NCBI RefSeq assembly: GCF_001663815.1
Contig: NZ_CP016027.1
Span: 1,364,001-1,428,000, forward strand
Source: Halothiobacillus diazotrophicus
GTDB lineage: Bacteria; Pseudomonadota; Gammaproteobacteria; Halothiobacillales; Halothiobacillaceae
Reading direction: 5' to 3'
Length of the DNA stretch: 64,000 nucleotides
Part shown: positions 1 through 8,828 of the stretch, one piece after another
Layout of the letters: each line of letters begins with the position of its first letter
How positions within the stretch are numbered: the first letter of the stretch is position 1
Made by a program: the position numbers and the translations under genes
The notes under the pieces: generated by a model
The model's input: only the letters and a program-made list of their open reading frames with translations
What the model was told of the DNA's origin: nothing
The model's database searches: none

Positions 1-263
1 AGGAAAAGCGGCCGCTGGACGAAGTCTCGCCCGACCTGATTCCCTGGTACGACATGCCGCGGCGCGCCAGCCGCGACGCACGCATCGTATTCGGGCACTG
101 GTCATCATTGGGGGAGGCGCGCGATCGGCGCAAGACCTGGGGCATCGATCAGGGGTGTCTATGGGGTCGCTCGTTGACGGCATTGCACCTCGATACGCGA
201 CCGGCCACCGTCATCAGCGAGCCCTGTCCCCGCTACCGGGAACTGGGCAAGCACAAGGAATAA
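1..263 (+). CDS. apaH: Symmetrical bis(5'-nucleosyl)-tetraphosphatase, 3' end only
   Basis: Open reading frame entering from the left edge (reading from base 3) and ending at TAA 261-263. The last ~86 residues carry the C-terminal signature of ApaH: a 'RIVFGHWSSLG' block (Gly-His of the phosphoesterase fold), then 'GIDQGCLWGRSLTALHLD'. The family hydrolyses Ap4A to two ADP in the cytoplasm. The N-terminal metal-binding motifs lie outside the window, so activity cannot be judged. It converges on the small membrane-protein gene at 274-555 with only 10 bp between the stops. Confidence 0.85.
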   Translation, partial: EKRPLDEVSPDLIPWYDMPRRASRDARIVFGHWSSLGEARDRRKTWGIDQGCLWGRSLTALHLDTRPATVISEPCPRYRELGKHKE

Positions 264-273
264 ACGGGCGACC

Positions 274-555
274 TCATTTCCCGCCGCTGATCACCCAACC
301 GGTGATCCCGGTGAAGGCGATCAGGAAACCGGCCGGTGCGAGCATCAACAGGTCGAGGAAGATCGAATGCCCGCCGCCCTTCACGAGAAACATGGTGCTG
401 AAGCCACCGATCACGCCGATGGCGGTCATGACCGCCCCGATGATCAGCAACCATTTGGAGAACTGGCCAAGCCCCGATGCCCGAACCTTGGGTTCGTAAC
501 GATAGGGGTCCTGGATACCCGGTTCGAATTCGTCATCTTGTTCAGTATTTGCCAT
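274..555 (-). CDS. Small two-helix membrane protein, function unknown
   Basis: 93-residue protein with an acidic, charged N-terminus (about 35 residues) and two hydrophobic stretches (about residues 36-58 and 63-88) that should form a helical hairpin in the inner membrane. The start at ATG 555 was chosen over an upstream ATG at 606 because an AGGA core lies about 10 bases before it and the extra N-terminal residues look non-coding. I do not recognise the family. It is divergent from pepA, and the 260 bp between them must hold both promoters. Confidence 0.6.
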   Translation of the reverse strand: MANTEQDDEFEPGIQDPYRYEPKVRASGLGQFSKWLLIIGAVMTAIGVIGGFSTMFLVKGGGHSIFLDLLMLAPAGFLIAFTGITGWVISGGK

Positions 556-815
556 CTCATACCGTCCTGTTGAACGACCGTCGACAGCGGGAGGCACGTC
601 GCGCATCGTATCCGGTCGAAAAGAAGCTCAATGCCCACCGGGCAGAACTTGTACGTCAATACCCCCTACCTTAACACCGCAGGGAACCCCGCGCATGACG
701 ATGTGCATCGGGGCCGGGAAATCGGCGGATCACGTCTCCGCATCGCGCTGCCTGTCGTACGGCTTCTGCTAGAATTGCTAACGTTATGCCCAGCCCTCAG
801 ATCAGGAGAACAGCC

Positions 816-2330
816 TTGTTAGAATTTTCAGTCAAAAGTGGTGCACCGGAAAAACAACGCACATCCTGCTTGATCGTCGGCGTTTATGAGGCCCGCAAGC
901 TATCCGAGGCAGCCGAGGCCATCGACAAGGCCAGCGACGGACATCTCAGCGCCTTGACCCGTCGGGGCGACATGGAGGGCGAACTGGGCGACACACTCCT
1001 GATTCACGCCGTGCCCGGCATCCAGGCGGAACGCGTGCTGCTCGTCGGCCTCGGCAAAGAGCGGGAATTCGATCTGAACGCGTTCAACAAGGCGACGGCC
1101 GCCGCCGTCAAGGCCCTGCACTACCGCGGGACCACCGAGTGCGTGAGCCACCTGACCGAGCTCGACATCAAGGGCGTCGAACTCGAACAGATCCTGCGCC
1201 AAAGCGTTCTGAACGTCGATGCAGCCCTCTACCGCTTCGATCAGTTGAAATCCAATCCCGACCCGGGTCCGCGTCGTCCGCTGCGCAAGGTCACCTTCAT
1301 CACACCCAGCCGCCGTGGGCTGCTGGAAGCGGAAGCGAGCCTTCGCGAAGCCATGGCCATCAGCGCCGGCATCCATCTCACGAAAAATCTCGCCAACATG
1401 CCCGCCAACTACTGCACGCCGTCCACCCTGGCAGAAGAGGCACGCAACTTGGCCGTTACCCACCCGAACCTGGTCGTCGACGTGCTGGATCAGGCTCGGA
1501 TGGAAGGATTGGGCATGAACGCACTCCTGGCCGTGGCCAAAGGCAGCCGCGAAGCGCCGAAGCTCATCGTGATGGAGCACAAGGGCGCCAACCCGGACGA
1601 TGCACCCATCGTGCTCGTCGGCAAGGGGGTCACCTTCGACAGCGGCGGCATCTCCCTGAAACCGGGCCTGGACATGGATCAGATGAAATACGACATGTCG
1701 GGCGCCGCGGCCGTCGTCGGCATCATGTCGATCGTTGCCGAGCTGCGTTTGCCGCTCAACGTCGTCGGCATCGTGCCGAGCGTGGAAAACATGCCCAGCG
1801 GCGGTGCGCTCAAGCCGGGCGACATCATCAAGAGCATGTCCGGCCAGACCATCGAAGTACTGAACACCGACGCCGAAGGCCGACTGATCCTCTGCGACGC
1901 CCTCACCTACGCCAAGCGCTACAAGCCCGAAACCGTGATCGACATGGCCACGCTCACCGGCGCCTGCGTGATCGCCCTGGGTCGCGTACCCAGCGGCCTG
2001 CTCAGCAACACCAAATCCCTGGCCCAGGAACTGCTCAAGGCGGGCGAGGCTAGTCACGATCGCGCCTGGGAACTGCCCCTCTGGGACGAATACCAGCCCC
2101 AGCTCAAGAGCAACTTCGCGGACATGGCCAATATCGGTGGACGGGAAGGCGGCGCGCTGACCGCCGCCGCCTTCCTCGCTCGCTTCACCAAGGACTACCG
2201 CTGGGCACACCTCGACATCGCCGGCACCGCCTGGAACGTCGGCGAGAACAAGGGAGCAACCGGCCGCCCGGTCGGGCTCATCAGCGAATTCCTGCTCCGA
2301 CGCGCCCGTGCCAACGGGCATACGGGCTGA
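816..2330 (+). CDS. pepA: Cytosol (leucyl) aminopeptidase, M17 family
   Basis: 504 residues, the usual length for PepA. The peptidase removes N-terminal amino acids in the cytoplasm using two metal ions; in some gammaproteobacteria PepA also binds DNA at cer/carAB sites. The catalytic signature NTDAEGRL starts at residue 350, and the metal-site block 'GKGVTFDSGGISLKP' precedes it. I place the start at TTG 816, giving 'MLEFSVKSG', because it aligns with the conserved PepA N-terminus (MEFSVKSG) and an AGGAGA sits 6 bases upstream. The in-frame ATG at 786 would add ten residues with no counterpart in the family. Confidence 0.95.
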   Translation: MLEFSVKSGAPEKQRTSCLIVGVYEARKLSEAAEAIDKASDGHLSALTRRGDMEGELGDTLLIHAVPGIQAERVLLVGLGKEREFDLNAFNKATAAAVKALHYRGTTECVSHLTELDIKGVELEQILRQSVLNVDAALYRFDQLKSNPDPGPRRPLRKVTFITPSRRGLLEAEASLREAMAISAGIHLTKNLANMPANYCTPSTLAEEARNLAVTHPNLVVDVLDQARMEGLGMNALLAVAKGSREAPKLIVMEHKGANPDDAPIVLVGKGVTFDSGGISLKPGLDMDQMKYDMSGAAAVVGIMSIVAELRLPLNVVGIVPSVENMPSGGALKPGDIIKSMSGQTIEVLNTDAEGRLILCDALTYAKRYKPETVIDMATLTGACVIALGRVPSGLLSNTKSLAQELLKAGEASHDRAWELPLWDEYQPQLKSNFADMANIGGREGGALTAAAFLARFTKDYRWAHLDIAGTAWNVGENKGATGRPVGLISEFLLRRARANGHTG

Positions 2331-2352
2331 TATTCCGGCAACCCTCGGCAGG

Positions 2353-3177
2353 ATGAATGCCCTTCGCGACTGGATCCGCGCGCGCGGATCCAGCCAGCCG
2401 ACCGCCCCGGAATTGCAACCCCGTGGCGGCACAAAGGCCAGCAGCCGGCGCAAGCCTGACGCCACTACCCAACACACTCTGCCGAGCACGGACCTCAACT
2501 TTGAACTGACGCGAAAATCCATCAAGCGCCTGTACCTGCGCATCAAGTCGCCGGACGGACGCGTCTCGGTCAGCGCACCGCACCATGTGCCGCTCAAACA
2601 GATTCACGCACTCCTGATCGAACGACAGGACTGGATCCGCCAGCATCAGATCCGGATTCAACAGCAACCGCGCCCCCATCCCGTCGAACCACTCGGCGCA
2701 GGAACCGCCATCCATTGCCTCGGCCAGCCCCTCACCCTGCGGCTGGCCACCAACGCCCGAACCAACCGTGCCGAAATCGATGCGGACATCCTTCGCCTTC
2801 ATCGACGCGAAATCACCCCGACACCCGAGCAGATCCAGCACGGTCTGAACCGATTCCTGCGGGAAATCCTCCAGCAGACACTCGATGCGCGGGCGCGCCC
2901 GTGGGCGGAACGCATCGGCGTTGCCCCGAGCTTCATCGGCATCAAACGCATGAAAACCCGCTGGGGTAGCTGCAACACCCGGGACCGGCGCATCTGGCTG
3001 AATCTGGAACTCGCGCGCATGCCGGTCGAATGCATCGACCTCGTGCTCGTCCACGAAATGGTCCATCTGCATGAACGCCACCACAACGCCCGGTTCTATG
3101 CCTTCATGGATCAGTACCTGCCGGACTGGCGCCGGTGGCAATCGGAATTGCAGCGCTACGGCATGGCCGGCCTGTAA
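2353..3177 (+). CDS. YgjP/SprT-like zinc metallopeptidase (DUF45 family)
   Basis: About 274 residues. The C-terminal part carries the zinc-metallopeptidase motif HEMVHL followed by 'ERHHNARFYAFM', typical of the YgjP-like M48-type family (DUF45), and the preceding 'MKTRWGSCN' block is also characteristic. The substrate is unknown for most members. The N-terminal ~55 residues are low-complexity and basic. The start is uncertain: GTG 2308 overlaps the pepA stop by 23 bases and ATG 2353 lies inside the same frame; neither has a good ribosome-binding site. Probably co-transcribed with pepA. Confidence 0.8.
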   Translation: MNALRDWIRARGSSQPTAPELQPRGGTKASSRRKPDATTQHTLPSTDLNFELTRKSIKRLYLRIKSPDGRVSVSAPHHVPLKQIHALLIERQDWIRQHQIRIQQQPRPHPVEPLGAGTAIHCLGQPLTLRLATNARTNRAEIDADILRLHRREITPTPEQIQHGLNRFLREILQQTLDARARPWAERIGVAPSFIGIKRMKTRWGSCNTRDRRIWLNLELARMPVECIDLVLVHEMVHLHERHHNARFYAFMDQYLPDWRRWQSELQRYGMAGL

Positions 3178-3274
3178 GACAGCCGCTGTGTAACAGCTGG
3201 TAACAACTGGGCAATAACCCCGAAATCCTCCCCGGAGAAACTACAGGCATCGCATTTCTCAGGGAGTTCATGCC

Positions 3275-3517
3275 ATGTATCTGTTCAAAGCACTCGCGTT
3301 GGGCACGATCCTGATGGGCAATTTCATGCTGAGCAGCATCGGTATCGGCGATCCGGTCGCCGATACCCCGTCAACCCAAACGGAGCCTAAGCAAACCTAC
3401 GGCTCCAAGCACGCCAGGAACCCGGCCACACCGACCCCGCCACCGGGCTCGCATAAACTGCGTTATGGCGACCGGATCACCCCACCAGCAAAACCCGCCC
3501 CCGCGACGGCAGATTAG
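3275..3517 (+). CDS. Small exported proline-rich protein, function unknown
   Basis: 80 residues. A hydrophobic N-terminus (residues 3-25) is followed by a Thr/Pro/Lys-rich tail with several PTPPP-like runs. It is probably a secreted or membrane-anchored peptide. A strong AGGGAG lies 8 bases before ATG 3275, which supports translation. No family recognised. It is convergent with the OmpA-like gene at 3557. Confidence 0.55.
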   Translation: MYLFKALALGTILMGNFMLSSIGIGDPVADTPSTQTEPKQTYGSKHARNPATPTPPPGSHKLRYGDRITPPAKPAPATAD

Positions 3518-3556
3518 CCGGATGCCCGAATCCCAGGAACCCTTCTCGACCTGGGA

Positions 3557-4594
3557 TTACTGCAACACCATCTCCACCCGCCGGTTGCGCGCGCGCCCCG
3601 CCTCGGAGGCATTACTCGCTACGGGCGAAAATGAGGCGACACCCTCGGCCATCAATCGATCCGGCTGAATGCCGTATTTCGTCACCAGCGCATCCACAAC
3701 GGCTTTGGCACGGGCCTTGGAAAGCGCGAGGTTGTGAGCCAGCTGCCCCGTATTGTCCGTATGCCCGACGATGAACACCTTCGCCTTCGGCTCAGCAACC
3801 AGCATTTTCGCCATCTGCGCCAACGTACCCTGGGAATCATGCTCGATCTGGGCGCTATCTGTCGCAAATTGGATCCCATACAGCGCGATATGACCATCTT
3901 TCGCCAAGCCTTTGCTCATCGCCCTGGCATCCACCGTCACCTGCCCCGAAGCCATCTGCTGGCGTTCGACCACACGCAACACGACCACCGGCATCGACAA
4001 GCCCGAACCTTTATCCCGGTCAACTACCATGAGCGACACACCCACCTCGCCCTGAGGCCGATCGAGAAAGGCCGTCAGAAACGAAAACTTACCCTCACCA
4101 CTCGCCGCAGAAATCACATGGCTCACGAGATTGGGGCGCTTCGCCAAGGTATCCCGCACGCCACCAAGCAGCTGCTCGGCAAAACCGTAACCGCAATCCT
4201 CAAAACCGTGACAGGAAAATGCCAGCGTGAACCCACCCGCTTTCAGCGCGGATAGATAACTCTGAAACACCTCCTGACCACCGGCCTGCCCCGGCACGGT
4301 ATACACCAATCGGGAGACTCGACCCGACAGATCCCGCGCTGCCGTCCAGGCATGCTTGTCGTCGGACCACCGCCCTGTCGGCAACGTCAGCGCCTCGAAT
4401 CGCACGGCACGACATCCCGCAATCTCCGAACCCTTGAAGCGCGAAACAATCGGATTGTCCGCGCACCCCGAAACGTCGGAAGCCAAAACGTTGCCAAAGA
4501 CAAGCAGACTCACGATCAAGAGCATCACGCGCCCCAAATCATGGACAGCCACCACCATCCCATTCCCATACAAACTACATGGCATATTGTGCAT
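3557..4594 (-). CDS. Exported OmpA-domain protein with DUF4892-like N-terminal region
   Basis: 345 residues from ATG 4594, chosen because a GGAGGAGA box stands 5 bases upstream. A hydrophobic segment ending 'FGNVLAS' looks like a Sec signal. The middle region (about residues 45-215) resembles DUF4892: a 'YTVPGQAGGQEVFQSYLSAL' block followed by 'FSCHGFEDCGYGF'. The C-terminal ~105 residues are an OmpA-like peptidoglycan-binding domain: 'IQFATDSAQI', 'VGHTDNTG', 'NLALSKARAKAVVDAL', ending 'ARNRRVEMVLQ'. Expected to sit in the periplasm or outer membrane and hold the wall by non-covalent binding. Divergent from the tad locus. Confidence 0.85.
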   Translation of the reverse strand: MHNMPCSLYGNGMVVAVHDLGRVMLLIVSLLVFGNVLASDVSGCADNPIVSRFKGSEIAGCRAVRFEALTLPTGRWSDDKHAWTAARDLSGRVSRLVYTVPGQAGGQEVFQSYLSALKAGGFTLAFSCHGFEDCGYGFAEQLLGGVRDTLAKRPNLVSHVISAASGEGKFSFLTAFLDRPQGEVGVSLMVVDRDKGSGLSMPVVVLRVVERQQMASGQVTVDARAMSKGLAKDGHIALYGIQFATDSAQIEHDSQGTLAQMAKMLVAEPKAKVFIVGHTDNTGQLAHNLALSKARAKAVVDALVTKYGIQPDRLMAEGVASFSPVASNASEAGRARNRRVEMVLQ

Positions 4595-4868
4595 TTTTTC
4601 TCCTCCCTGACGAACGAAACATCCATGAAACAGGCCATCGAATCGCTGCCGTCGCAAGCCTTTTCAGGCAAAAAACCCCATTGCGGCACCAGCCTAACGA
4701 CGGGTTTGCAAAATCACAAGTCCATGATAGGGTGAAAAAAGGATCGGGGTTCAACCCGACCTCCAGCGGCGTAATTCAAGGATTAGTATTAATTGCCGCT
4801 TGGACTAAACCCCCTTTGAGGTGCAGTCACTTTACCTCTGCATGATTTCGGTTTTACAGGAGTTGAAC

Positions 4869-5153
4869 ATGAAATTTTCACGCATCGCGCGCCCTTACGG
4901 CCTTCGTACCCGTCAACACGGTCAGGGCATGACCGAGTACATCATCATCACGGCACTCATTGCGATTGCCGCGATTGCGGCCGTGACCTACTTCGGACAA
5001 ACCACCCGATCACAGGTTGCCGGCATGGCAAATGAACTGGCGGGGAAAAACTCCCAATCTGATATCGATAGTGCTGCCCAGGCAGCGGGCAAAGCCCGTG
5101 GCGAAGATAAACAAAAAACGCTGGATAGCTACAAGAACTCGACGGCTCACTAA
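4869..5153 (+). CDS. Flp-type prepilin (type IVb pilin), first copy
   Basis: 94 residues. A basic leader of about 20 residues ends in 'QHGQGMTEYIIITALIAIAAI', which is the Flp prepilin cleavage region: Gly-Met, then the conserved Thr-Glu-Tyr and a hydrophobic helix. The tail is short, polar and Ala/Lys-rich. The ATG at 4869 is favoured over an in-frame start at 4821 because AGGAG lies 7 bases before it. It would be the major pilin of the Tad system that follows, matured by a prepilin peptidase not present in this window. Confidence 0.8.
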   Translation: MKFSRIARPYGLRTRQHGQGMTEYIIITALIAIAAIAAVTYFGQTTRSQVAGMANELAGKNSQSDIDSAAQAAGKARGEDKQKTLDSYKNSTAH

Positions 5154-5297
5154 CACAGTTAAGAAATTCACTCCCGGCGAAGTATTGCTAGTCCCATTAT
5201 TCGTCCTATTTTTTAGGGTAAGGGGAAGGGCCTACTGTTAGTCGCCAAGAGTGACTTGACCATCTGACAAAGCCATTTTGTCGTGCGAGGAGTTGCC

Positions 5298-6902
5298 GTG
5301 AAGCTTGTTGGGCCCAGGAAAACTGCCCCTGTTTTTTTGCCCCCCAGACCGATGCGAGGGCAAGCATTGGTACTTGCCCTCGTGACACTCGTCACCCTCG
5401 TGATTGGCGTCATCGTTCTGTTCAACACCGGACAAACGGTCGGCAAGAAAATCCAAATCGTCAACACCGCGGATGCCGCCGCCTATAGCGCCGCCGTGCA
5501 GCAGGCACGCGCCTTCAACATGATTTCGTACATGAACCGCGCGACCATCGCGAATCAAGTCGCCATGGCCCAAATGGTGAGTTGGTATTCATGGACGAAT
5601 TTCGCCATTAGTGCGACCCATAACCTCAAAACCGCCTTGCGCGTTGTCGGTGTCGTACTGACTTTTTTTGGTGTGGGCGTGGAATTGCAAATGGTCGCCA
5701 ACGCCTTGGAAAACGTCGAAAGTGGTCTCAAATCAGGGAGGGACATTGAACAAACGATGTTCAAAGCTGCCGCAAAAGCAATTTCCATCTTAGATGGCAT
5801 CTACGCCCGTACCACTCAGCTCTTAGCGAATGTCTCGTCAACCGACGTGATCAATTTAGCCAGTCGGGTCGTACAACTGAATGACCCGAATGCCCACATC
5901 CCTCCTGAGGGGATTCTGATTCTCGCAACCAATGCCCGTACGGTGAATGGCTATATTCAACAATATCGCATTCCGAAGAACGGCGACCGATCAGCGGGGG
6001 CGGATCGATTAACCAACGTCGTTATGGAAGCGCGGGATCCGTTCTCGCGAGCGCGCAACGGAAACTTACTGGGGGTATTTCATAAGCGCGGGGGTACCGA
6101 CCTAGTCAACTATCGTAACTGGGTTGGCGTAGACACCCTTAACTTCACGTTTTCCTGCCCCGTCTGGTTATGTGGTACGACGGGTTTTCCTCCTCATGCG
6201 GTGAGTTTCAATGTGCCCTTGGCATGGGGAGGCGGGGCCGCAGTCGACAAAAAACCATCTTCCTTCAAAAGTCTGGCCAATAAAAACAATGGCTGGTATG
6301 GGCCATATCGGGGAAATGGTCACGAATACGCAGGACAGGGGCACTACCGCCCCTATTCCGACGCCACCCAAAATGGCTTCTCCGGGTGGCTAGCTCTTTC
6401 CAGACCCGCCGAAGGTGCTAGTGACAAGGCATTTATCGAACCCAATAGCGGTGCGGGCTCATTTCTATCCAACACTTTGAGTAGCACGGTTGGGCTTCCC
6501 GACTATGTCGACATTCAGAAGGACAAGGCAACCATTCCCTACCTGAATGGCAAAAACGCCTCCGCCAATGGCGTAAATCATTTAGATGTCGGCCCCAGGT
6601 TCACCGTGCTCGTCGAAGAGTCCATGAATGATATCCGCACCAGTAGTCATATCCCCGGTATCGGGGGGGCACCGGATTTCGACATTCAGGACAAAACGGT
6701 TCGAAACAAAATGACAGCCCTATCATCCGCCGAAGTTTATTTCAGCCGTCCGCAAACCCTTTTCCCAAATTTGGTCAATTCACACCGAGAAATGGGCAGC
6801 CTGTTCAGTCCGTATTGGCACGCCCGTCTGGTGGAAACACCCTGTGTGACGCAAATAGCGGTTGCGGCCACCTATGGGGTGGTCGGCGTGTGCATACCAT
6901 GA
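5298..6902 (+). CDS. TadE/TadG-like minor pilin or pilus-assembly protein
   Basis: 534 residues from GTG 5298 (GAGGAG five bases upstream). The N-terminus carries a positively charged stretch, a single transmembrane helix (about residues 20-45) and 'NTADAAAYSAAVQQARAFNM', the hallmark of the TadE/G-like Flp pilus-assembly domain. The remainder is a large extracytoplasmic domain with no motif I recognise. By position it is the second gene of the tad locus, 144 bp after the pilin gene. A surface or minor-pilin role is inferred from the family. The 228 bp after it (6903-7130) hold only AT-rich sequence and I see no gene there. Confidence 0.75.
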   Translation: MKLVGPRKTAPVFLPPRPMRGQALVLALVTLVTLVIGVIVLFNTGQTVGKKIQIVNTADAAAYSAAVQQARAFNMISYMNRATIANQVAMAQMVSWYSWTNFAISATHNLKTALRVVGVVLTFFGVGVELQMVANALENVESGLKSGRDIEQTMFKAAAKAISILDGIYARTTQLLANVSSTDVINLASRVVQLNDPNAHIPPEGILILATNARTVNGYIQQYRIPKNGDRSAGADRLTNVVMEARDPFSRARNGNLLGVFHKRGGTDLVNYRNWVGVDTLNFTFSCPVWLCGTTGFPPHAVSFNVPLAWGGGAAVDKKPSSFKSLANKNNGWYGPYRGNGHEYAGQGHYRPYSDATQNGFSGWLALSRPAEGASDKAFIEPNSGAGSFLSNTLSSTVGLPDYVDIQKDKATIPYLNGKNASANGVNHLDVGPRFTVLVEESMNDIRTSSHIPGIGGAPDFDIQDKTVRNKMTALSSAEVYFSRPQTLFPNLVNSHREMGSLFSPYWHARLVETPCVTQIAVAATYGVVGVCIP

Positions 6903-7130
6903 ACAGATTACCTGCAATGCCCCGCGGCAACCGAGAACGTCATTCATGAAAAACCATCCGTTTAATATTAATTATATGAGTGGGCCAAACCACAGATAAT
7001 CTTGGCCAACATGCATTGATTGGGGGCATTCATGACTCAGCTCACCATGAGGAATATTGACAATATCGTCTCGCGGCGGAAAATCAACAAAAACCAATAA
7101 CGGAACAATAATCACGAACGAGAAACAACA

Positions 7131-7694
7131 ATGAATACTAAAAACATACAGAAAATGCTTCTAAATAGGCCAGGAGTACTCAGTATCGCTCTCCTGGGTA
7201 TCGCACTCATCGGATCGATCACAATTACAAAGGCTGCGCCAAAACTCCCTGATGAGGCCACGGGCAATGCCGGCACACTAAGCTACTCAGGATTTATCAG
7301 CGGAAAAATCACTTTTCATTCATCGGAATGCGCACATATTAATAACACTCTAGGCATGACTCTTCCCTATCAACCCAGATACCCGGACAACATTCAGCCA
7401 CCGCCACCCGATCCAGGACCTTATTTGCTTTTTTCCAGTCCCGGTCATGGCGTCGACCTAAGATTAAATATTAGAAATCAAACGGCGACAAATACATTTT
7501 TCTCGATGAACCGACCTGCCGGTATAACTTGGGGAAGCAAACAGGGCATCTGGTTTGTCACTTTCAATAATTTCGAAATTTATGATTCTGAATACAAAGT
7601 GGGGAAAGAGGCCAGACCAATAACGCTGAATGGCACATTGACCTGCCTGTATGACGAGAAGGATAGATATAAACCCATTACCCCGTATCCTTGA
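7131..7694 (+). CDS. Exported protein of a three-member tandem family, member 1
   Basis: 187 residues with a Sec-type signal (residues 1-36, cleaved after 'ITKAA'). The mature part begins with 'GTLSYSGFISGKITFHSSEC' and ends 'PITLNGTLTC'. The same frame of motifs (YSG-x3-G-x3-F near a first Cys, then L-x-G-x2-x-C near the end) recurs in the next two genes, with the overall length kept, so the three are paralogs. The two shared Cys could form a disulfide across a beta-rich domain. I do not recognise the family. Embedded in the tad pilus locus, it may be a secreted accessory or surface protein of that system. Confidence 0.7.
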   Translation: MNTKNIQKMLLNRPGVLSIALLGIALIGSITITKAAPKLPDEATGNAGTLSYSGFISGKITFHSSECAHINNTLGMTLPYQPRYPDNIQPPPPDPGPYLLFSSPGHGVDLRLNIRNQTATNTFFSMNRPAGITWGSKQGIWFVTFNNFEIYDSEYKVGKEARPITLNGTLTCLYDEKDRYKPITPYP

Positions 7695-7736
7695 AATTCT
7701 TCGACAAGACCTTCAATTAACCGACTGGGAGCAATT

Positions 7737-8258
7737 ATGAACAACTTATCTACATTGTCACTACACGTACAGAAACCCACCAATCGTGATCTCCTGAAAA
7801 AATCAGCGGTATTTATGATCGTCCTAGCCACGTATTCCGGGATCTCTCCACCAAACCTCGTCCACGCGGAAAGCACCGTAGCAACCAAAGATATCCTGCA
7901 TTACTCGGGAGCCGACAACGGATCGATAACCTTTCCTCATGCCTCCTGCCTCAGCAATGGCGGCAAGTTGATCATGCTTACGGCAGGATCCGAAACGGAG
8001 ATTGGCCCTAAATTCGCCCTTTCAATCAACAAATCAGGCTCAGCTATCCTGGAATTTGTACCGAAAGGAAAAAACGAACTGAGTAATAATTTCGTCGCAT
8101 CCTCCTCAAGTCGGCACGGTATTGCCGGGGTGGCATGGTCCCAGCGTCACAAAACCTGGTCAGTCGTCTTTACTCATGCGCAGCTTCAAAACCCCAGGGG
8201 CAGCGGTGCCCTAGTGCTCAATGGCTCGATTGCCTGCACCGAACAGGTACCGGGATAA
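7737..8258 (+). CDS. Exported protein of the tandem family, member 2
   Basis: 173 residues. A hydrophobic signal region lies between residues 20 and 45 and ends near 'VHAES'. The mature domain starts 'ILHYSGADNGSITF', followed by 'ASC', and ends 'LVLNGSIACTEQ', matching members 1 and 3. Like member 3 it contains 'FVPKGKN' near its middle. GGGAG is placed 9 bases before ATG 7737. It lies 42 bp after member 1 and 14 bp before member 3, so the three are likely co-transcribed. Function unknown. Confidence 0.7.
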   Translation: MNNLSTLSLHVQKPTNRDLLKKSAVFMIVLATYSGISPPNLVHAESTVATKDILHYSGADNGSITFPHASCLSNGGKLIMLTAGSETEIGPKFALSINKSGSAILEFVPKGKNELSNNFVASSSSRHGIAGVAWSQRHKTWSVVFTHAQLQNPRGSGALVLNGSIACTEQVPG

Positions 8259-8272
8259 GGAGGAGGCACAAA

Positions 8273-8821
8273 ATGAGCTTTACCCGCACCGCAGCATGGC
8301 TAAACCCAACAACCGACCCGATTTATGCACGCGCAGGGGGGAAGCGCAGCATATGGAAGGGCCCCATGATCTTCGCTCTGTTCGCGGGCTTCGTCGTCAT
8401 CTGCACATCCGGAAATGCCGAAGCAAAGAGTCCTTCCTCAAAAAACAGTTTACTTCATTACAGTGGTGCCCTAGCTGGCTCTGCCTCGTTCAATGCCCTC
8501 AATTGCACTCTACGTTCTGGCCATTTGGTTGGCCTGGGTGACTATGCCGCCATCGGGAAATCCACGGGGCCCAATATCACTTTTTTTGCAGCACACGATG
8601 ATGGCACGGGCCAGCATCTGGGCTTCGTGCCCACCGGGAAAAACCAGCAGCATTTTTATTTCAATACCCGGGCGACCGATACGATCACGGGACTTGATAC
8701 CACTCAGATCACAAACAACGGCACGATCACGTTCAAGCACGTCGAATTACATAACCCCGGGGCAACCCATGACCGGTTGACGCTTAGCGGCACACTCCGT
8801 TGCACGAGTATTACCCGGTGA
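8273..8821 (+). CDS. Exported protein of the tandem family, member 3
   Basis: 182 residues from ATG 8273, set by an excellent AAGGAGGAGG six bases upstream. An upstream in-frame start would overlap member 2 by over 100 bases. The N-terminus has an unusually long charged leader (about 35 residues) before the hydrophobic core, ending near 'GNAEAKS'. The mature part shows 'LLHYSGALAGSASF', a first Cys in 'NCTLRSG', 'FVPTGKN' and the final 'LTLSGTLRC'. It shares its architecture with the two preceding genes. The TadE-like gene starts 7 bp later, tying the family to the pilus operon. Confidence 0.7.
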   Translation: MSFTRTAAWLNPTTDPIYARAGGKRSIWKGPMIFALFAGFVVICTSGNAEAKSPSSKNSLLHYSGALAGSASFNALNCTLRSGHLVGLGDYAAIGKSTGPNITFFAAHDDGTGQHLGFVPTGKNQQHFYFNTRATDTITGLDTTQITNNGTITFKHVELHNPGATHDRLTLSGTLRCTSITR

Positions 8822-8828
8822 TTCGGTC

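Noticed and set aside
900-2597. 565-codon open frame on the minus strand
   Set aside because: It is antisense to pepA, whose protein is strongly conserved. The frame is open because of high GC and shows His/Val/Gly-rich shadow composition.
4660-4720. Sigma-54 promoter before the first pilin gene
   Set aside because: A 'cggcacc' and a 'tttgca' occur, but the spacing is too long for the -24/-12 pattern.
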